Origin: Roseburia hominis A2-183
GTDB taxonomy: Bacteria > Bacillota > Clostridia > Lachnospirales > Lachnospiraceae
Direction: 5' to 3'
Length of the DNA: 64,000 bases
NCBI RefSeq assembly: GCF_000225345.1
Contig: NC_015977.1
Coordinates: 1,285,501 to 1,349,500 of the forward strand
Part shown: positions 32,508 through 41,892 of the stretch, piece after piece
How positions within the stretch are numbered: the stretch's first letter is position 1
Layout: the number at the start of each line of letters is the position of its first letter
Notes under the pieces: generated by a model
What the model saw: only the letters and a program-made list of their open reading frames with translations
What the model was told of the DNA's origin: nothing
Database searches by the model: none
Made by a program: the position numbers and the translations under genes

Positions 32508-32553
32508 GTGTTCTATAGGAAATATCGTGAATGGGGAAGAGAAGGAGAGAAGC

Positions 32554-33870
32554 ATGAAATACCGGATGAAACATGCCCCGATGGGGTGGAACAGCTATGA
32601 CTATTACGACACCACAGTGACGGAGCGGGAGGTCAGGGCAAACGCGGATTATATGGCGGCGCACTTAAAACCGTACGGCTGGGAATATATTGTGGTGGAC
32701 ATCCAGTGGTATGCAAAGAACACCGGAAGTCAGAGGGAGAAGTATCAGTATATTCCGTTTGGGGAGGTGTCGATGGATGAGTACGGGCGGCTGCTCCCCT
32801 GTACGGACCGCTTCCCGTCGGCGAAGGACGGCGTGGGCTTTCGGGCGCTGGCGGATTATGTGCACGGGCTGGGGTTAAAGTTTGGAATCCATATCATGCG
32901 GGGAATTCCGCGGGAAGCGGCACACCGGCATCTGCCGATTTTGGGAAGCGACGCGCTGGCGAGCGATATAGCGGATCCGTCGTCGATCTGTAAGTGGAAT
33001 CCCGACATGTACGGCATCCGTATGGGAGAGCCGGGCGCACAGGAATATTACGATTCCATCGTGGCGCTGTACGCACAGTGGGGTGTGGATTTTATCAAAT
33101 GCGATGATATCTGCAATACCAATCTGTACGTGGAACATCCGTATTCGGCGGCGCATGAGATCGAAATGCTGCAGCATGCGATTGAAAAGTGCGGCCGGGA
33201 CATCGTGCTCTCCCTGTCGCCGGGACCGGCGCTGATCGAAAAGGCATGGCATTATGAAACCTATGCCAACATGTGGCGCATCACGGATGATTTCTGGGAT
33301 ACGTGGGAGCTGCTCTACGACATGTTCCGGCGCTGTGAACTGTGGCAGAACCATGTGGGCTGCGGATCGTTTCCGGACTGCGATATGCTGCCGGTCGGCC
33401 GGCTCGGAAAAGGGTTCGGGCAGGAGCGGCAGACAAACTTTACGAGGGATGAGCAGAAGACGATGATGACGCTCTGGTGTATGTTCGGCTCGCCTTTAAT
33501 GATCGGCGGTGAACTGACGAAGCTGGATGACTGGACGCGTTTTCTTCTGACGAGACAGGAACTATTGCAGATGCTCGATGCAGACTATGTGGGCAGGCAG
33601 GTGGCGCGCGATTTGCGGCATGCGGTCTGGAGCTGTGTTAATGAAAAAAAGGGCGAACGGTATCTTGCCCTGTTTAACTTTATGGAGCAGCCGGCGCAGT
33701 GTGAGGCTGCATTGCCGGAGACGGAAGCGTTTGCAGACATGTGCGGGCAGCCAGGAACCATCCGTGCGCGGGAACTCTGGGATGGAACGGAACTCATTGT
33801 GCACAATGACTGCCTTTCGGATGAAATCCCGGCACACGGTGTACATGTTTTCCGGATAGATAAAAAATAG
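32554..33870 (+). CDS. GH27 family glycosidase, predicted beta-L-arabinopyranosidase
   Basis: 438 residues, a clan-D (beta/alpha)8 glycosidase with a C-terminal beta domain. The opening MGWNSYDYY and the CDDICNTN (nucleophile Asp184) and RITDDFWDTW (acid/base Asp246) regions match GH27. At the place where alpha-galactosidases read DDCW, this protein reads DIQW (Asp49-Ile50). An Ile at that position is the feature described for a GH27 beta-L-arabinopyranosidase, because the second Asp contacts the C6 hydroxyl of galactose, which arabinose lacks. Its place beside araR and araB supports release of L-arabinose. No signal peptide, so it acts inside the cell on imported oligosaccharides. The ATG at 32554 follows AAGGAG. 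Confidence 0.83.
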   Translation: MKYRMKHAPMGWNSYDYYDTTVTEREVRANADYMAAHLKPYGWEYIVVDIQWYAKNTGSQREKYQYIPFGEVSMDEYGRLLPCTDRFPSAKDGVGFRALADYVHGLGLKFGIHIMRGIPREAAHRHLPILGSDALASDIADPSSICKWNPDMYGIRMGEPGAQEYYDSIVALYAQWGVDFIKCDDICNTNLYVEHPYSAAHEIEMLQHAIEKCGRDIVLSLSPGPALIEKAWHYETYANMWRITDDFWDTWELLYDMFRRCELWQNHVGCGSFPDCDMLPVGRLGKGFGQERQTNFTRDEQKTMMTLWCMFGSPLMIGGELTKLDDWTRFLLTRQELLQMLDADYVGRQVARDLRHAVWSCVNEKKGERYLALFNFMEQPAQCEAALPETEAFADMCGQPGTIRARELWDGTELIVHNDCLSDEIPAHGVHVFRIDKK

Positions 33871-33903
33871 AGAACCACACGATATAAAAATGAATAAAAA
33901 ACA

Positions 33904-33927
33904 ACTTGTTATTACGAGCATACAAGT
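33904..33927 (+). promoter_or_regulatory. Candidate AraR operator 2 with overlapping promoter
   Basis: ACTTGT and ACAAGT around a 12-base centre with TACGA, in the same phase and spacing as the site at 32424. TTGTTA and TATGCT (33930-33935) are 18 bases apart and make a promoter overlapping the site, about 85 bases before araB. Confidence 0.68.
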
Positions 33928-34019
33928 TTTATGCTTAAGATAACATCAACAAGATGAGTGCAGGGAAATCATGGGTGTATGAGAGATGCGGCATGGTTTC
34001 GGAAAGGGGTTTGTTACAC

Positions 34020-35618
34020 ATGGGAAACGCAAAGGAGAGGATTGAGAGCGGGAAGGCGGTGCTTGGTATTGAGTTCGGTTCTACCAGAATCAAGGCAGTG
34101 CTGGTGGACGAGACACATCAGCCGATCGCGTCAGGCGCGCACGACTGGGAGAATCAGCTGGTCGACGGAATCTGGACGTACAGCCTGGATATGATCTGGG
34201 ACGGTCTTAGAGACTGCTACCGCAAGATGACCGAGGATGTACAGAACAAATACGGTGTTGCCGTCACAAAGCTTGGTGCTATCGGATTTTCCGGAATGAT
34301 GCACGGCTATATGCCGTTTGATGGGAAGGGGGAGCTTCTGGTTCCGTTCCGCACCTGGAGAAATACCATCACGGGCGAGGCGGCCGCAGCACTGACGAAG
34401 GAGTTCTCGTTTAATATTCCGCAGCGCTGGAGCATCGCACATCTGTATCAGGCAATCTTAAACGGGGAAGAGCATGTGGATAAAATCGCATATTTTACCA
34501 CGCTTGCGGGATATATTCACTGGAAACTCACTGGGGAGAAGGTACTGGGAGTCGGAGAGGCATCCGGTATGTTCCCGATCGATGCGAAGACAAGAGATTA
34601 CAACCGGAAGATGCTGGCACAGTTTGATGCGCTTCCTGCGGTAGGGAAATATACATGGAAGTTAGAGGAGATTCTTCCGAAGGTGCTCGTGGCAGGGGAG
34701 AATGCTGGAACACTGACAGAGGAGGGAGCAAAGCTTCTTGATCCGAGCGGCAGGCTGGAAGCCGGAATTCCACTCTGCCCGCCGGAGGGAGATGCCGGTA
34801 CCGGTATGGTGGCAACGAATTCGGTGGCTGTGCGCACCGGAAATGTATCTGCCGGAACATCCGTGTTTGCAATGGTGGTTTTAGAGGAAGACTTAAAGGC
34901 GGTACACGAGGAACTGGATATGGTGACCACACCGTCCGGCGATACCGTGGCGATGGTGCACTGCAACAACTGTACCTCGGATCTGAACGCCTGGGTCGGT
35001 CTGTTCCGGGAGTTTGCGGAGAACTTCGGAATCAATGTCGATATGAACGAGCTTTTCGGAAAGCTTTACAATAAGGCGCTGGAGGGTGACAAGGACTGCG
35101 GCGGACTTCTGGCATACAACTATTTCTCGGGAGAGCCGGTGACCGGAGTGAACGAGGGACGGCCACTGTTCGTGCGCAAGCCGGATGCACATTTTAATCT
35201 CGCCAATTTCATGCGGACACATCTGTATGCAGCGCTTGCAACCTTAAAGATCGGTCTGGATATTCTGCTGAAGGAAGAAAAAGTAAAAGTGGATCGCATC
35301 TACGGACACGGCGGACTCTTTAAGACCAAGGGCGTCGGACAGGGAATTTTGGCCGCAGCGATGGATGCGCCGGTGGCAGTGATGGAGACAGCCGGCGAGG
35401 GCGGTCCGTGGGGCATGGCGCTGCTGGCATCCTACATGCTGCAGAAAGCGGACGGCGAGAGCCTGGAGCAGTACCTCTCCGAAAAAGTCTTCGGCGGGGA
35501 GTCCGGAAGCGTGATGGAGCCGGATCCGGCGGATGTTGCGGGATTTGACGCTTACATCAAGGCGTACAAAGCGGCGCTTGCAACAGAGAAAGAGGCAGCC
35601 CGGACGATGCCGTTATAA
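34020..35618 (+). CDS. araB: FGGY-family kinase, predicted L-ribulokinase
   Basis: 532 residues of the FGGY carbohydrate kinase family: N-terminal phosphate loop [19 protein letters not shown]-site residues in [12 protein letters not shown] and [14 protein letters not shown], and the late [10 protein letters not shown]. It lies immediately before araA and after an AraR-type operator, so L-ribulose is the likely substrate, phosphorylated to L-ribulose 5-phosphate. It belongs to the Firmicute branch that differs from E. coli AraB, so the name rests partly on context. The ATG at 34020 has AAAGGGG upstream; an in-frame ATG at 33954 is less likely. The last codons are tandemly duplicated just after the stop. 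Confidence 0.85.
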   Translation: MGNAKERIESGKAVLGIEFGSTRIKAVLVDETHQPIASGAHDWENQLVDGIWTYSLDMIWDGLRDCYRKMTEDVQNKYGVAVTKLGAIGFSGMMHGYMPFDGKGELLVPFRTWRNTITGEAAAALTKEFSFNIPQRWSIAHLYQAILNGEEHVDKIAYFTTLAGYIHWKLTGEKVLGVGEASGMFPIDAKTRDYNRKMLAQFDALPAVGKYTWKLEEILPKVLVAGENAGTLTEEGAKLLDPSGRLEAGIPLCPPEGDAGTGMVATNSVAVRTGNVSAGTSVFAMVVLEEDLKAVHEELDMVTTPSGDTVAMVHCNNCTSDLNAWVGLFREFAENFGINVDMNELFGKLYNKALEGDKDCGGLLAYNYFSGEPVTGVNEGRPLFVRKPDAHFNLANFMRTHLYAALATLKIGLDILLKEEKVKVDRIYGHGGLFKTKGVGQGILAAAMDAPVAVMETAGEGGPWGMALLASYMLQKADGESLEQYLSEKVFGGESGSVMEPDPADVAGFDAYIKAYKAALATEKEAARTMPL

Positions 35619-35662
35619 GACAGGCACGAAGGCGGCAGCCTGGACGATGCCGTTATAGACAG
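35594..35662 (+). repeat. Tandem duplication of about 30 bp across the araB stop codon
   Basis: GGCAGCCCGGACGATGCCGT and what follows (35594-35623) recur at 35634-35662 with one substitution and one deleted A, separated by 10 bases. The first copy contains the araB stop codon. Confidence 0.85.
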
Positions 35663-35670
35663 ATACGGGG

Positions 35671-35693
35671 GCAGCGGCAGATGCTGCCGCTGC
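35671..35693 (+). other. GC-rich hairpin between araB and araA
   Basis: GCAGCGGCAG and CTGCCGCTGC pair around a three-base loop, with no T run. It may stabilise or separate parts of the mRNA rather than end transcription. Confidence 0.6.
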
Positions 35694-35758
35694 TTACAGA
35701 TTGGGATTTACACAGCAGTTACTGCTGAAACATAAATATATTTCATGGAGGGAACATT

Positions 35759-37255
35759 ATGTTAGCAACAAAAAATTACAAGTTCTGGTTCTGCACCGGA
35801 TCACAGGATCTTTACGGAGACGAGTGCCTCGCACATGTGGCAGAGCATTCCAAAATCATCGTGGCAAAGTTAAACGAGTCCGGCGTGCTTCCGTATGAAG
35901 TGGTATGGAAGCCGACACTGATCACCAATGAACTGATCCGTAAGACCTTCAACGAGGCAAATGTAGATGAGGAGTGCGCAGGCGTCATCACATGGATGCA
36001 CACATTTTCCCCGGCAAAGTCCTGGATTCTCGGATTACAGGAGTACAGAAAGCCGCTGCTTCATTTACATACCCAGTTCAATGAGGAGATTCCTTACGAC
36101 ACCATCGACATGGATTTCATGAACGAGAACCAGTCGGCACACGGAGACCGTGAGTACGGTCATATCGTGACACGTATGGGAATCGAGCGCAAGGTAGTCG
36201 TGGGACACTGGAGCGACGTCAATGTGCAGGAGCGCATTGCATCCTGGATGCGCACAGCAGTCGGCGTGATCGAGAGCAGCCATATCCGCGTGATGCGTGT
36301 GGCAGACAACATGAGAAACGTAGCTGTTACCGAGGGGGATAAGGTCGAAGCACAGCTGAAGTTCGGCTGGGAAGTGGATACCTATCCGGTCAACGAGATT
36401 GCGGAGGCAGTTGCAGCTGTATCCGAGTCCGATACCAACGCTTTGGTAGATGAGTATTATGACAAATATGACATTTTATTAGAGGGACGTGATCCGCAGG
36501 AGTTCAGACGCCATGTAGCCGTACAGGCACAGATCGAGATCGGTTTCGAGCGTTTCCTGGACGAGAAGAATTATCAGGCAATCGTAACACACTTCGGTGA
36601 TCTCGGTGCCTTAAAGCAGCTTCCGGGACTTGCAATCCAGCGCCTCGAGGAAAAAGGCTACGGCTTTGGCGCAGAGGGTGACTGGAAAGTGGCAGCGATG
36701 GTGCGCCTGATGAAGATTATGACAGCAGGCAAGAAGGAGGCAAAGGGTACTTCCATGCTGGAGGATTACACCTACAATTTCGTAAAAGGCAAAGAGGGAA
36801 TCCTCGAGGCACATATGCTTGAGATCTGCCCGTCCATCGCAGACGGCCCGATTTCCATCAAGTGCCAGCCGCTTTCCATGGGTGACAGAGAAGACCCTGC
36901 GAGACTGGTATTTACCTCCAAGGAAGGAAGCGGTATCGCGACATCCTTGATCGATCTCGGCAACCGTTTCCGTCTCATCATCAACGATGTGGACTGTAAG
37001 AAGACAGAGAAGCCGATGCCGAAGCTTCCGGTAGCAACGAATTACTGGACACCGCAGCCGGATCTCTACACCGGTGCGGAGGCATGGATTTTGGCAGGCG
37101 GCGCACACCACACCGCATTTACCTACGACCTCACCGCAGAGCAGATGGGCGACTGGGCAAATGCCATGGGCATCGAGGCAGTTTATATTGACAAGGATAC
37201 AAAGATCCGCGAGTTCAAGAAGGATCTGATGCTTGGCAATCTGTTTTACCGCTAA
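35759..37255 (+). CDS. araA: L-arabinose isomerase
   Basis: 498 residues, the normal length. It converts L-arabinose to L-ribulose, the first step of the pathway, using a Mn2+ site. Typical blocks are FWFCTGSQDLYGDE at the start, WMHTFSPAKSWI, LHTQFNEEIPYDTIDMDFMN, the GAEGDWK region and AGGAHHTAFTYDL near the C-terminus, which holds metal-binding histidines. GGAGG precedes the ATG. A weak TTTACA/CATAAA pair at 35707-35736 might add a local promoter. Confidence 0.97.
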   Translation: MLATKNYKFWFCTGSQDLYGDECLAHVAEHSKIIVAKLNESGVLPYEVVWKPTLITNELIRKTFNEANVDEECAGVITWMHTFSPAKSWILGLQEYRKPLLHLHTQFNEEIPYDTIDMDFMNENQSAHGDREYGHIVTRMGIERKVVVGHWSDVNVQERIASWMRTAVGVIESSHIRVMRVADNMRNVAVTEGDKVEAQLKFGWEVDTYPVNEIAEAVAAVSESDTNALVDEYYDKYDILLEGRDPQEFRRHVAVQAQIEIGFERFLDEKNYQAIVTHFGDLGALKQLPGLAIQRLEEKGYGFGAEGDWKVAAMVRLMKIMTAGKKEAKGTSMLEDYTYNFVKGKEGILEAHMLEICPSIADGPISIKCQPLSMGDREDPARLVFTSKEGSGIATSLIDLGNRFRLIINDVDCKKTEKPMPKLPVATNYWTPQPDLYTGAEAWILAGGAHHTAFTYDLTAEQMGDWANAMGIEAVYIDKDTKIREFKKDLMLGNLFYR

Positions 37256-37375
37256 AAAACAATAAGAAGCATACGGGGATGTCAAAACGGCATCCCCCGG
37301 TAAATGAGAATGGTACCGGGGCAGACCCGGATACACATATAGGGTGCGCGCACAAGCGCAGAAAGGGAGAGGAAT

Positions 37376-38029
37376 ATGAAGTTTTTTATTGACACAGCAA
37401 ACGTAGAGGACATCCGCAAGGCAAATGATATGGGAGTGATCTGCGGCGTTACCACAAACCCGTCTCTGATTGCCAAAGAGGGCAGAGATTTCAACGAGGT
37501 CATCAAGGAGATTACGACGATCGTTGACGGTCCGATCAGCGGCGAGGTAAAAGCAACCACTGTGGATGCAGAAGGCATGATCAAAGAAGGACGTGAGATC
37601 GCAGCGATCCATCCGAACATGGTAGTCAAGATCCCGATGACCGTAGAGGGATTAAAGGCAGTCAAAGTGCTGTCCGCAGAGGGAATCAAGACGAATGTGA
37701 CGCTTATTTTCACAGCAAACCAGGCGCTTCTTGCAGCGCGCGCAGGCGCAACCTATGTATCTCCGTTCCTTGGCAGACTCGACGACATCAGCACGGCAGG
37801 TATCGATCTGATCCAGGACATCGTGCAGATCTTCGACAACTACGGACTTGAGACCGAGATTATCGCTGCATCGATCCGCAACCCGATCCATGTGACAGAC
37901 TGTGCATTAGCAGGCGCACATATCGCAACGGTTCCGTACAAAGTTATTGAGCAGATGACCAAGCATCCGCTTACCGATGCGGGAATTGAGAAATTCCAGG
38001 CGGACTACAGAGCTGTATTTGGTGACTAA
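37376..38029 (+). CDS. tal: Small (TalC-type) transaldolase / fructose-6-phosphate aldolase family protein
   Basis: 217 residues of the short transaldolase class. The Schiff-base lysine lies in [10 protein letters not shown] (residue 85), with [11 protein letters not shown] at the start, [46 protein letters not shown] and [11 protein letters not shown]. Family members act either as transaldolase or as fructose-6-phosphate aldolase. The two transketolase halves follow directly, which favours transaldolase in the non-oxidative pentose phosphate pathway. Codon use is even and strongly biased, suggesting high expression. Confidence 0.92.
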   Translation: MKFFIDTANVEDIRKANDMGVICGVTTNPSLIAKEGRDFNEVIKEITTIVDGPISGEVKATTVDAEGMIKEGREIAAIHPNMVVKIPMTVEGLKAVKVLSAEGIKTNVTLIFTANQALLAARAGATYVSPFLGRLDDISTAGIDLIQDIVQIFDNYGLETEIIAASIRNPIHVTDCALAGAHIATVPYKVIEQMTKHPLTDAGIEKFQADYRAVFGD

Positions 38030-38105
38030 TTACCGAAGATGCTCTGCGGTATTTGATGACAAAGTTTTGCAGTAGCAATGACAAAGAATGCATGAAGGGG
38101 GAACT

Positions 38106-38942
38106 ATGGATAAGCTGGCACTTCAGAAGATGGCTGTTGAAGTCCGCAAGGGAATTGTATCGTCCGTGCACAGCGCGAAGGCGGGACATCCGGGCGGATC
38201 ACTCTCAGCAGCAGATATCTTCACCTATTTATATTTTGAAGAGATGAATATTGATCCGAAGGATCCGAAGAAGGAGGACCGCGACCGTTTTGTGCTGTCC
38301 AAGGGACACACGGCGCCGGGACTTTACTCGGCACTGGCAAACCGCGGTTATTTTCCGGTGGAGGATCTTTTGACCCTGCGCCATACCGGATCGTATTTAC
38401 AGGGACATCCTGATATGAAGCACATTCCGGGCGTGGATATGTCTTCCGGTTCTCTGGGACAGGGACTTTCCGCAGCGTGCGGCATGGCTCTGGCAGGGAA
38501 GATGAAACAGCAGGATTACCGTGTGTATGCACTTTGCGGCGACGGCGAGATCGAGGAGGGACAGATCTGGGAGGCTGCCATGTTCGCAGGTTTCCGCAAG
38601 CTGGATAACCTCTGCGTGATTGTGGACAACAACAACCTGCAGATCGACGGACCGATCGACGAGGTCTGCTCGCCGTACCCGATCGACAAGAAGTTCGAGA
38701 GCTTTAATTTCCACGTCATCAACATCGACGGCAATGATTTCGATGAGATCAAGCGGGCGTTTGATGAGGCGAGAACTACGAAGGGAATGCCGACCGCGAT
38801 CATTGCGCACACCGTAAAGGGAAAAGGCGTCTCCTACATGGAGAACAGTGTCGGCTGGCACGGAAAAGCGCCGAACGATGAGGAATACGCAGTGGCGATG
38901 GAGGATCTTAGAAAGGCAGGTGAAGCATTGTGTCAGAAGTAA
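38106..38942 (+). CDS. Transketolase, N-terminal subunit
   Basis: 278 residues, equal to the thiamine-diphosphate-binding half of transketolase: GHPGGSLSAADIFTYLYF, LSKGHTAPGLYSALANRGYF, SGSLGQGLSAACGMALAGK and the GDGEIEEGQIWEAAMFAG motif that binds the Mg-ThDP, then DNNNLQIDGP. The ATG at 38106 follows AAGGGGG; an in-frame ATG at 38088 lacks a site. It pairs with the C-terminal subunit encoded next, whose GTG start lies 13 bases before this stop. The complex exchanges two-carbon units between pentose and other sugar phosphates. Confidence 0.94.
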   Translation: MDKLALQKMAVEVRKGIVSSVHSAKAGHPGGSLSAADIFTYLYFEEMNIDPKDPKKEDRDRFVLSKGHTAPGLYSALANRGYFPVEDLLTLRHTGSYLQGHPDMKHIPGVDMSSGSLGQGLSAACGMALAGKMKQQDYRVYALCGDGEIEEGQIWEAAMFAGFRKLDNLCVIVDNNNLQIDGPIDEVCSPYPIDKKFESFNFHVINIDGNDFDEIKRAFDEARTTKGMPTAIIAHTVKGKGVSYMENSVGWHGKAPNDEEYAVAMEDLRKAGEALCQK

Positions 38943-39868
38943 AGATTGCAACGAGAGAGAGCTACGGCAATGCTTTGGTCGAGCTTGGAGGAGAGCATGA
39001 GAATCTGGTTGTCTTGGATGCGGATCTCGCAGCGGCAACCAAGACCGGAATGTTCAAGAAGGCATTCCCGGACCGCCACATTGACTGCGGTATCGCAGAG
39101 GCGAATATGACCGGCGTGGCAGCCGGAATGTCCACATGTGGATTTGTACCGTTTGTGAGCACCTTCGCCATGTTTGCGGCAGGACGTTCTTACGAGCAGG
39201 TGCGCAATTCCATCGGATATCCGCATCTGAATGTGAAGATCGGTGCGACACATGCCGGAATTTCCGTCGGGGAAGACGGCGCGACCCATCAGTGCAACGA
39301 GGATATTGCCCTGATGCGTGCGATCCCGGGAATGGTTGTCATCAACCCGGCGGACGACATCGAGGCTCGCGCGGCAGTGAAGGCTGCCTACGAGTACGTG
39401 GGACCGGTGTATCTGCGCTTTGGCAGACTGGCGGTTCCGGTCATCAACGACGGCGCGGATTATAAGTTTGAGATCGGCAAGGGCGTGACGCTCCGTGAGG
39501 GAAGCGACTGCTCCATCATTGCAACCGGACTTTGTGTCTCGGAAGCACTGGCAGCAGCGGATACGCTGGCAGAGCAGGGCATTCATGCGGAAGTCATCAA
39601 CATTCACACCATCAAGCCGCTCGACGAGGAACTTGTGGTAAAGACTGCAAAAAAGACGGGGCGCGTATTCACGGTGGAGGAGCATTCCATCATCGGAGGA
39701 CTCGGCGCTGCAGTGGCGGAGACGCTCGGTGAAAAATGCCCGACAAAGATTACCAGAATCGGTGTCAACGATGTCTTTGGCGAATCCGGTCCGGCAAAAG
39801 AACTTCTTCACAAATACGAACTGGATGCAGAGGGAATCGCAAACCGCATCCTGCGTGAGATGAAGTAG
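38930..39868 (+). CDS. Transketolase, C-terminal subunit
   Basis: 312 residues comprising the pyrimidine-binding and C-terminal domains: VVLDADLAAATKTGMF, RHIDCGIAEANMTGVAAGMS (catalytic Glu), VPFVSTFAMFAAGRSYEQVRN, GEDGATHQCNEDIALMRAIP and a C-terminal domain with ITRIGVNDVFGESG. GTG start inside the end of the N-terminal subunit gene, with AGGTG nearby, so the two halves are made together. The split form of transketolase is common in clostridia and archaea. Confidence 0.94.
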   Translation: MSEVKIATRESYGNALVELGGEHENLVVLDADLAAATKTGMFKKAFPDRHIDCGIAEANMTGVAAGMSTCGFVPFVSTFAMFAAGRSYEQVRNSIGYPHLNVKIGATHAGISVGEDGATHQCNEDIALMRAIPGMVVINPADDIEARAAVKAAYEYVGPVYLRFGRLAVPVINDGADYKFEIGKGVTLREGSDCSIIATGLCVSEALAAADTLAEQGIHAEVINIHTIKPLDEELVVKTAKKTGRVFTVEEHSIIGGLGAAVAETLGEKCPTKITRIGVNDVFGESGPAKELLHKYELDAEGIANRILREMK

Positions 39869-39897
39869 AACGGCGCAGCACAGGAGGAAACTAAGAG

Positions 39898-40593
39898 ATG
39901 TTAGAAGAATTAAAAAAAGAGGTCTATGAAGCCAACATGGAACTTCCGCGCAGAGGGCTCATTACCTACACCTGGGGCAATGTCAGCGGAATCGACCGCG
40001 AGAGCGGCTATTTCGTCATCAAGCCGAGCGGTGTGGATTATGATGCCTTAAGCCCGGACGATATGGTAGTCATGGATCTTGACGGAAATAAGATCGAGGG
40101 CAGATATAAGCCGTCCTCCGACACGGCGACCCATATCGAACTCTACAAAAAGTACGAGGAGATCGGTGGTATTGTACATACCCATTCCCCGGAGGCTGTC
40201 GCGTGGGCGCAGGCGGGCAGAGACATTCCGCTTTACGGCACAACGCATGCAGACTATTTCTTCGGACCGATTCCGTGCGCCAGAAATCTGACGCCGGAGG
40301 AGATCGACGAGGCATATGAGAAGAACACCGGACTTGTGATTATTGAGACCTTTGAGACAAGAGGCATCAAGCCGATGTACACACCGGCGGTTCTCTGTGC
40401 GAATCACGGACCGTTTACCTGGGGTAAGGATGCCGCAGAGGCAGTCCACAATGCGGTCGTGCTGGAGGAAGTGGCGAAGATGGCGCGCAACACCGAGCTT
40501 ATCAATCCGAAGGTGAAGCCGGCGCCGGATTGTATCAAGGAAAAGCATTTCTACCGCAAGCATGGGGCAAATGCCTACTACGGACAGAATTAG
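39898..40593 (+). CDS. araD: L-ribulose-5-phosphate 4-epimerase
   Basis: 231 residues, class II aldolase fold. It converts L-ribulose 5-phosphate to D-xylulose 5-phosphate, linking arabinose to the transketolase genes just upstream. Seen: [16 protein letters not shown] at the start, [10 protein letters not shown], the zinc-binding [21 protein letters not shown] and [17 protein letters not shown], and the AraD-type C-terminus [22 protein letters not shown] precedes the ATG. It lies 29 bases after the transketolase gene. Confidence 0.96.
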   Translation: MLEELKKEVYEANMELPRRGLITYTWGNVSGIDRESGYFVIKPSGVDYDALSPDDMVVMDLDGNKIEGRYKPSSDTATHIELYKKYEEIGGIVHTHSPEAVAWAQAGRDIPLYGTTHADYFFGPIPCARNLTPEEIDEAYEKNTGLVIIETFETRGIKPMYTPAVLCANHGPFTWGKDAAEAVHNAVVLEEVAKMARNTELINPKVKPAPDCIKEKHFYRKHGANAYYGQN

Positions 40594-40652
40594 TACGTCA
40601 GAAGAAACGGTCTGCCGTTTCGCAATAAATATGCTTAGAAATGAGGATCAGT

Positions 40653-41699
40653 ATGCAAAAACGAAGCTTTGGCCAAACAAAGGAAGGCAGGGAGGTCACG
40701 GAGTACACGCTTGTCAATGCGCAGGGAATGACGCTTTCTGTCATTGATCTCGGGGCAACGATCGTATCGATCACAATGAAGGGCTCAGACGGAAACGTAT
40801 ATGACGTTGTGCTGGGATACGATACACCCGTTGATTATCAGAACAATACCTGCTATTTCGGAGCTGTGATCGGGCGCAATGCGAACCGGATCGATCATGC
40901 ACACATCCATCTGGACGGAAAAGACTATTCGCTGGAAGCAAATGACAACGAGAACAATCTGCACAGCGGATCGCACGGTTTTCACGCAGTGATCTGGGAT
41001 GTGGTGCAGGAGAGCGCACAGAGTATTACGTTTTCCTATGTAAGCCGCGACGGGGAACAGGATTTCCCAGGCAATATGACGGCGAAGGTCACGTACACGC
41101 TGGACGATAACGGGGAGGTCGCGATCGCCTATGAGGCAGTCTGCGACCAGACGACGGTGGCGAACTTTACGAACCATGCCTACTTTAATCTGGACGGACA
41201 TGATTCCGGCGTGATAGAAGGGCAGAAGCTTGAACTTCACGCATCTTACTATACGCCAGTCATTGATTCCAAGGCGATTCCGACCGGAGAACTCGCAAAA
41301 GTAGCCGGGACGCCGTTTGATTTCCGGGAGATGAAGGAGATCGGACGGGACATCGAAGCGGACGATACGCAGCTTCGTTATGCGGGCGGTTATGACCACA
41401 ATTATGCGCTGGACAAGGCGGACGGCACCATGCAGCTTGCTGCGCGCGCCAGAGGTGCAAAGTCCGGCATCTGCATGGATGTGTATACGGACTGTGTGGG
41501 GATCCAGCTCTATACCGGCAACTTTATCACGCCGCAGACCGGCAAGGGCGGCGTGCAGTACGGCAAGCGCCATGCATTCTGTCTGGAGACGCAGTATTTC
41601 CCGAATGCGGTGAATGAGAAGAATTTCAAATCACCGGTGTTAAAAGCGGGCGATACGTATCGCTCGGTGACAAAGTATTGCTTCGGGCTGGAAAAATAA
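40653..41699 (+). CDS. galM: Aldose 1-epimerase
   Basis: 348 residues with the beta-sandwich mutarotase pattern: GATIVSITMKG, VLGYDTPVDYQNNTCYFGAVIGRNANRI, NNLHSGSHGFH (binding His), NFTNHAYFNLDGHD with the catalytic His, and LETQYFPNAVN with the catalytic Glu. It interconverts sugar anomers, most usefully arabinose or galactose here, giving the isomerase the right form. The ATG at 40653 follows GAGG by six bases; an ATG at 40641 is less well placed. It closes the arabinose cluster before a terminator. Confidence 0.92.
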   Translation: MQKRSFGQTKEGREVTEYTLVNAQGMTLSVIDLGATIVSITMKGSDGNVYDVVLGYDTPVDYQNNTCYFGAVIGRNANRIDHAHIHLDGKDYSLEANDNENNLHSGSHGFHAVIWDVVQESAQSITFSYVSRDGEQDFPGNMTAKVTYTLDDNGEVAIAYEAVCDQTTVANFTNHAYFNLDGHDSGVIEGQKLELHASYYTPVIDSKAIPTGELAKVAGTPFDFREMKEIGRDIEADDTQLRYAGGYDHNYALDKADGTMQLAARARGAKSGICMDVYTDCVGIQLYTGNFITPQTGKGGVQYGKRHAFCLETQYFPNAVNEKNFKSPVLKAGDTYRSVTKYCFGLEK

Positions 41700-41721
41700 A
41701 AACAAATAATCAGGAATAAGG

Positions 41722-41768
41722 AAAAGTGGATTTTATCACGGAAAACGGTGGTAAGATCCACTTTTTTT
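41722..41768 (+). terminator. Rho-independent terminator of the arabinose cluster
   Basis: AAAAGTGGATTTTATCAC and GTGGTAAGATCCACTT pair with small imperfections and run into seven T. Confidence 0.85.
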
Positions 41769-41787
41769 ATTCGGAGAAGTCTGATAC

Positions 41788-41817
41788 TTGACAACGGGTG
41801 TGGCCTGTGTGGATAAT
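41788..41817 (+). promoter_or_regulatory. Sigma-A promoter of the AraC-type regulator gene
   Basis: TTGACA and GATAAT with an 18-base spacer, about 75 bases before the start codon. Confidence 0.55.
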
Positions 41818-41892
41818 TGTAGAAGAGAGCAGACGTGCTGGTGACAACGGCAGGCGGGGCGCAGAGTTTTACAGAAGGGCAGCAGAGCGGCG

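Noticed and set aside
33954..34019. Longer N-terminus for araB starting at 33954.
   Set aside because: The added residues do not resemble the family start, and the ATG at 34020 has the better ribosome site and the usual distance to the phosphate-loop motif.
36611..37612. Open frame of 333 codons on the - strand over araA and the transaldolase gene.
   Set aside because: Shadow of two well-supported enzymes; the composition (many Cys, His, Arg) is typical of antisense frames.
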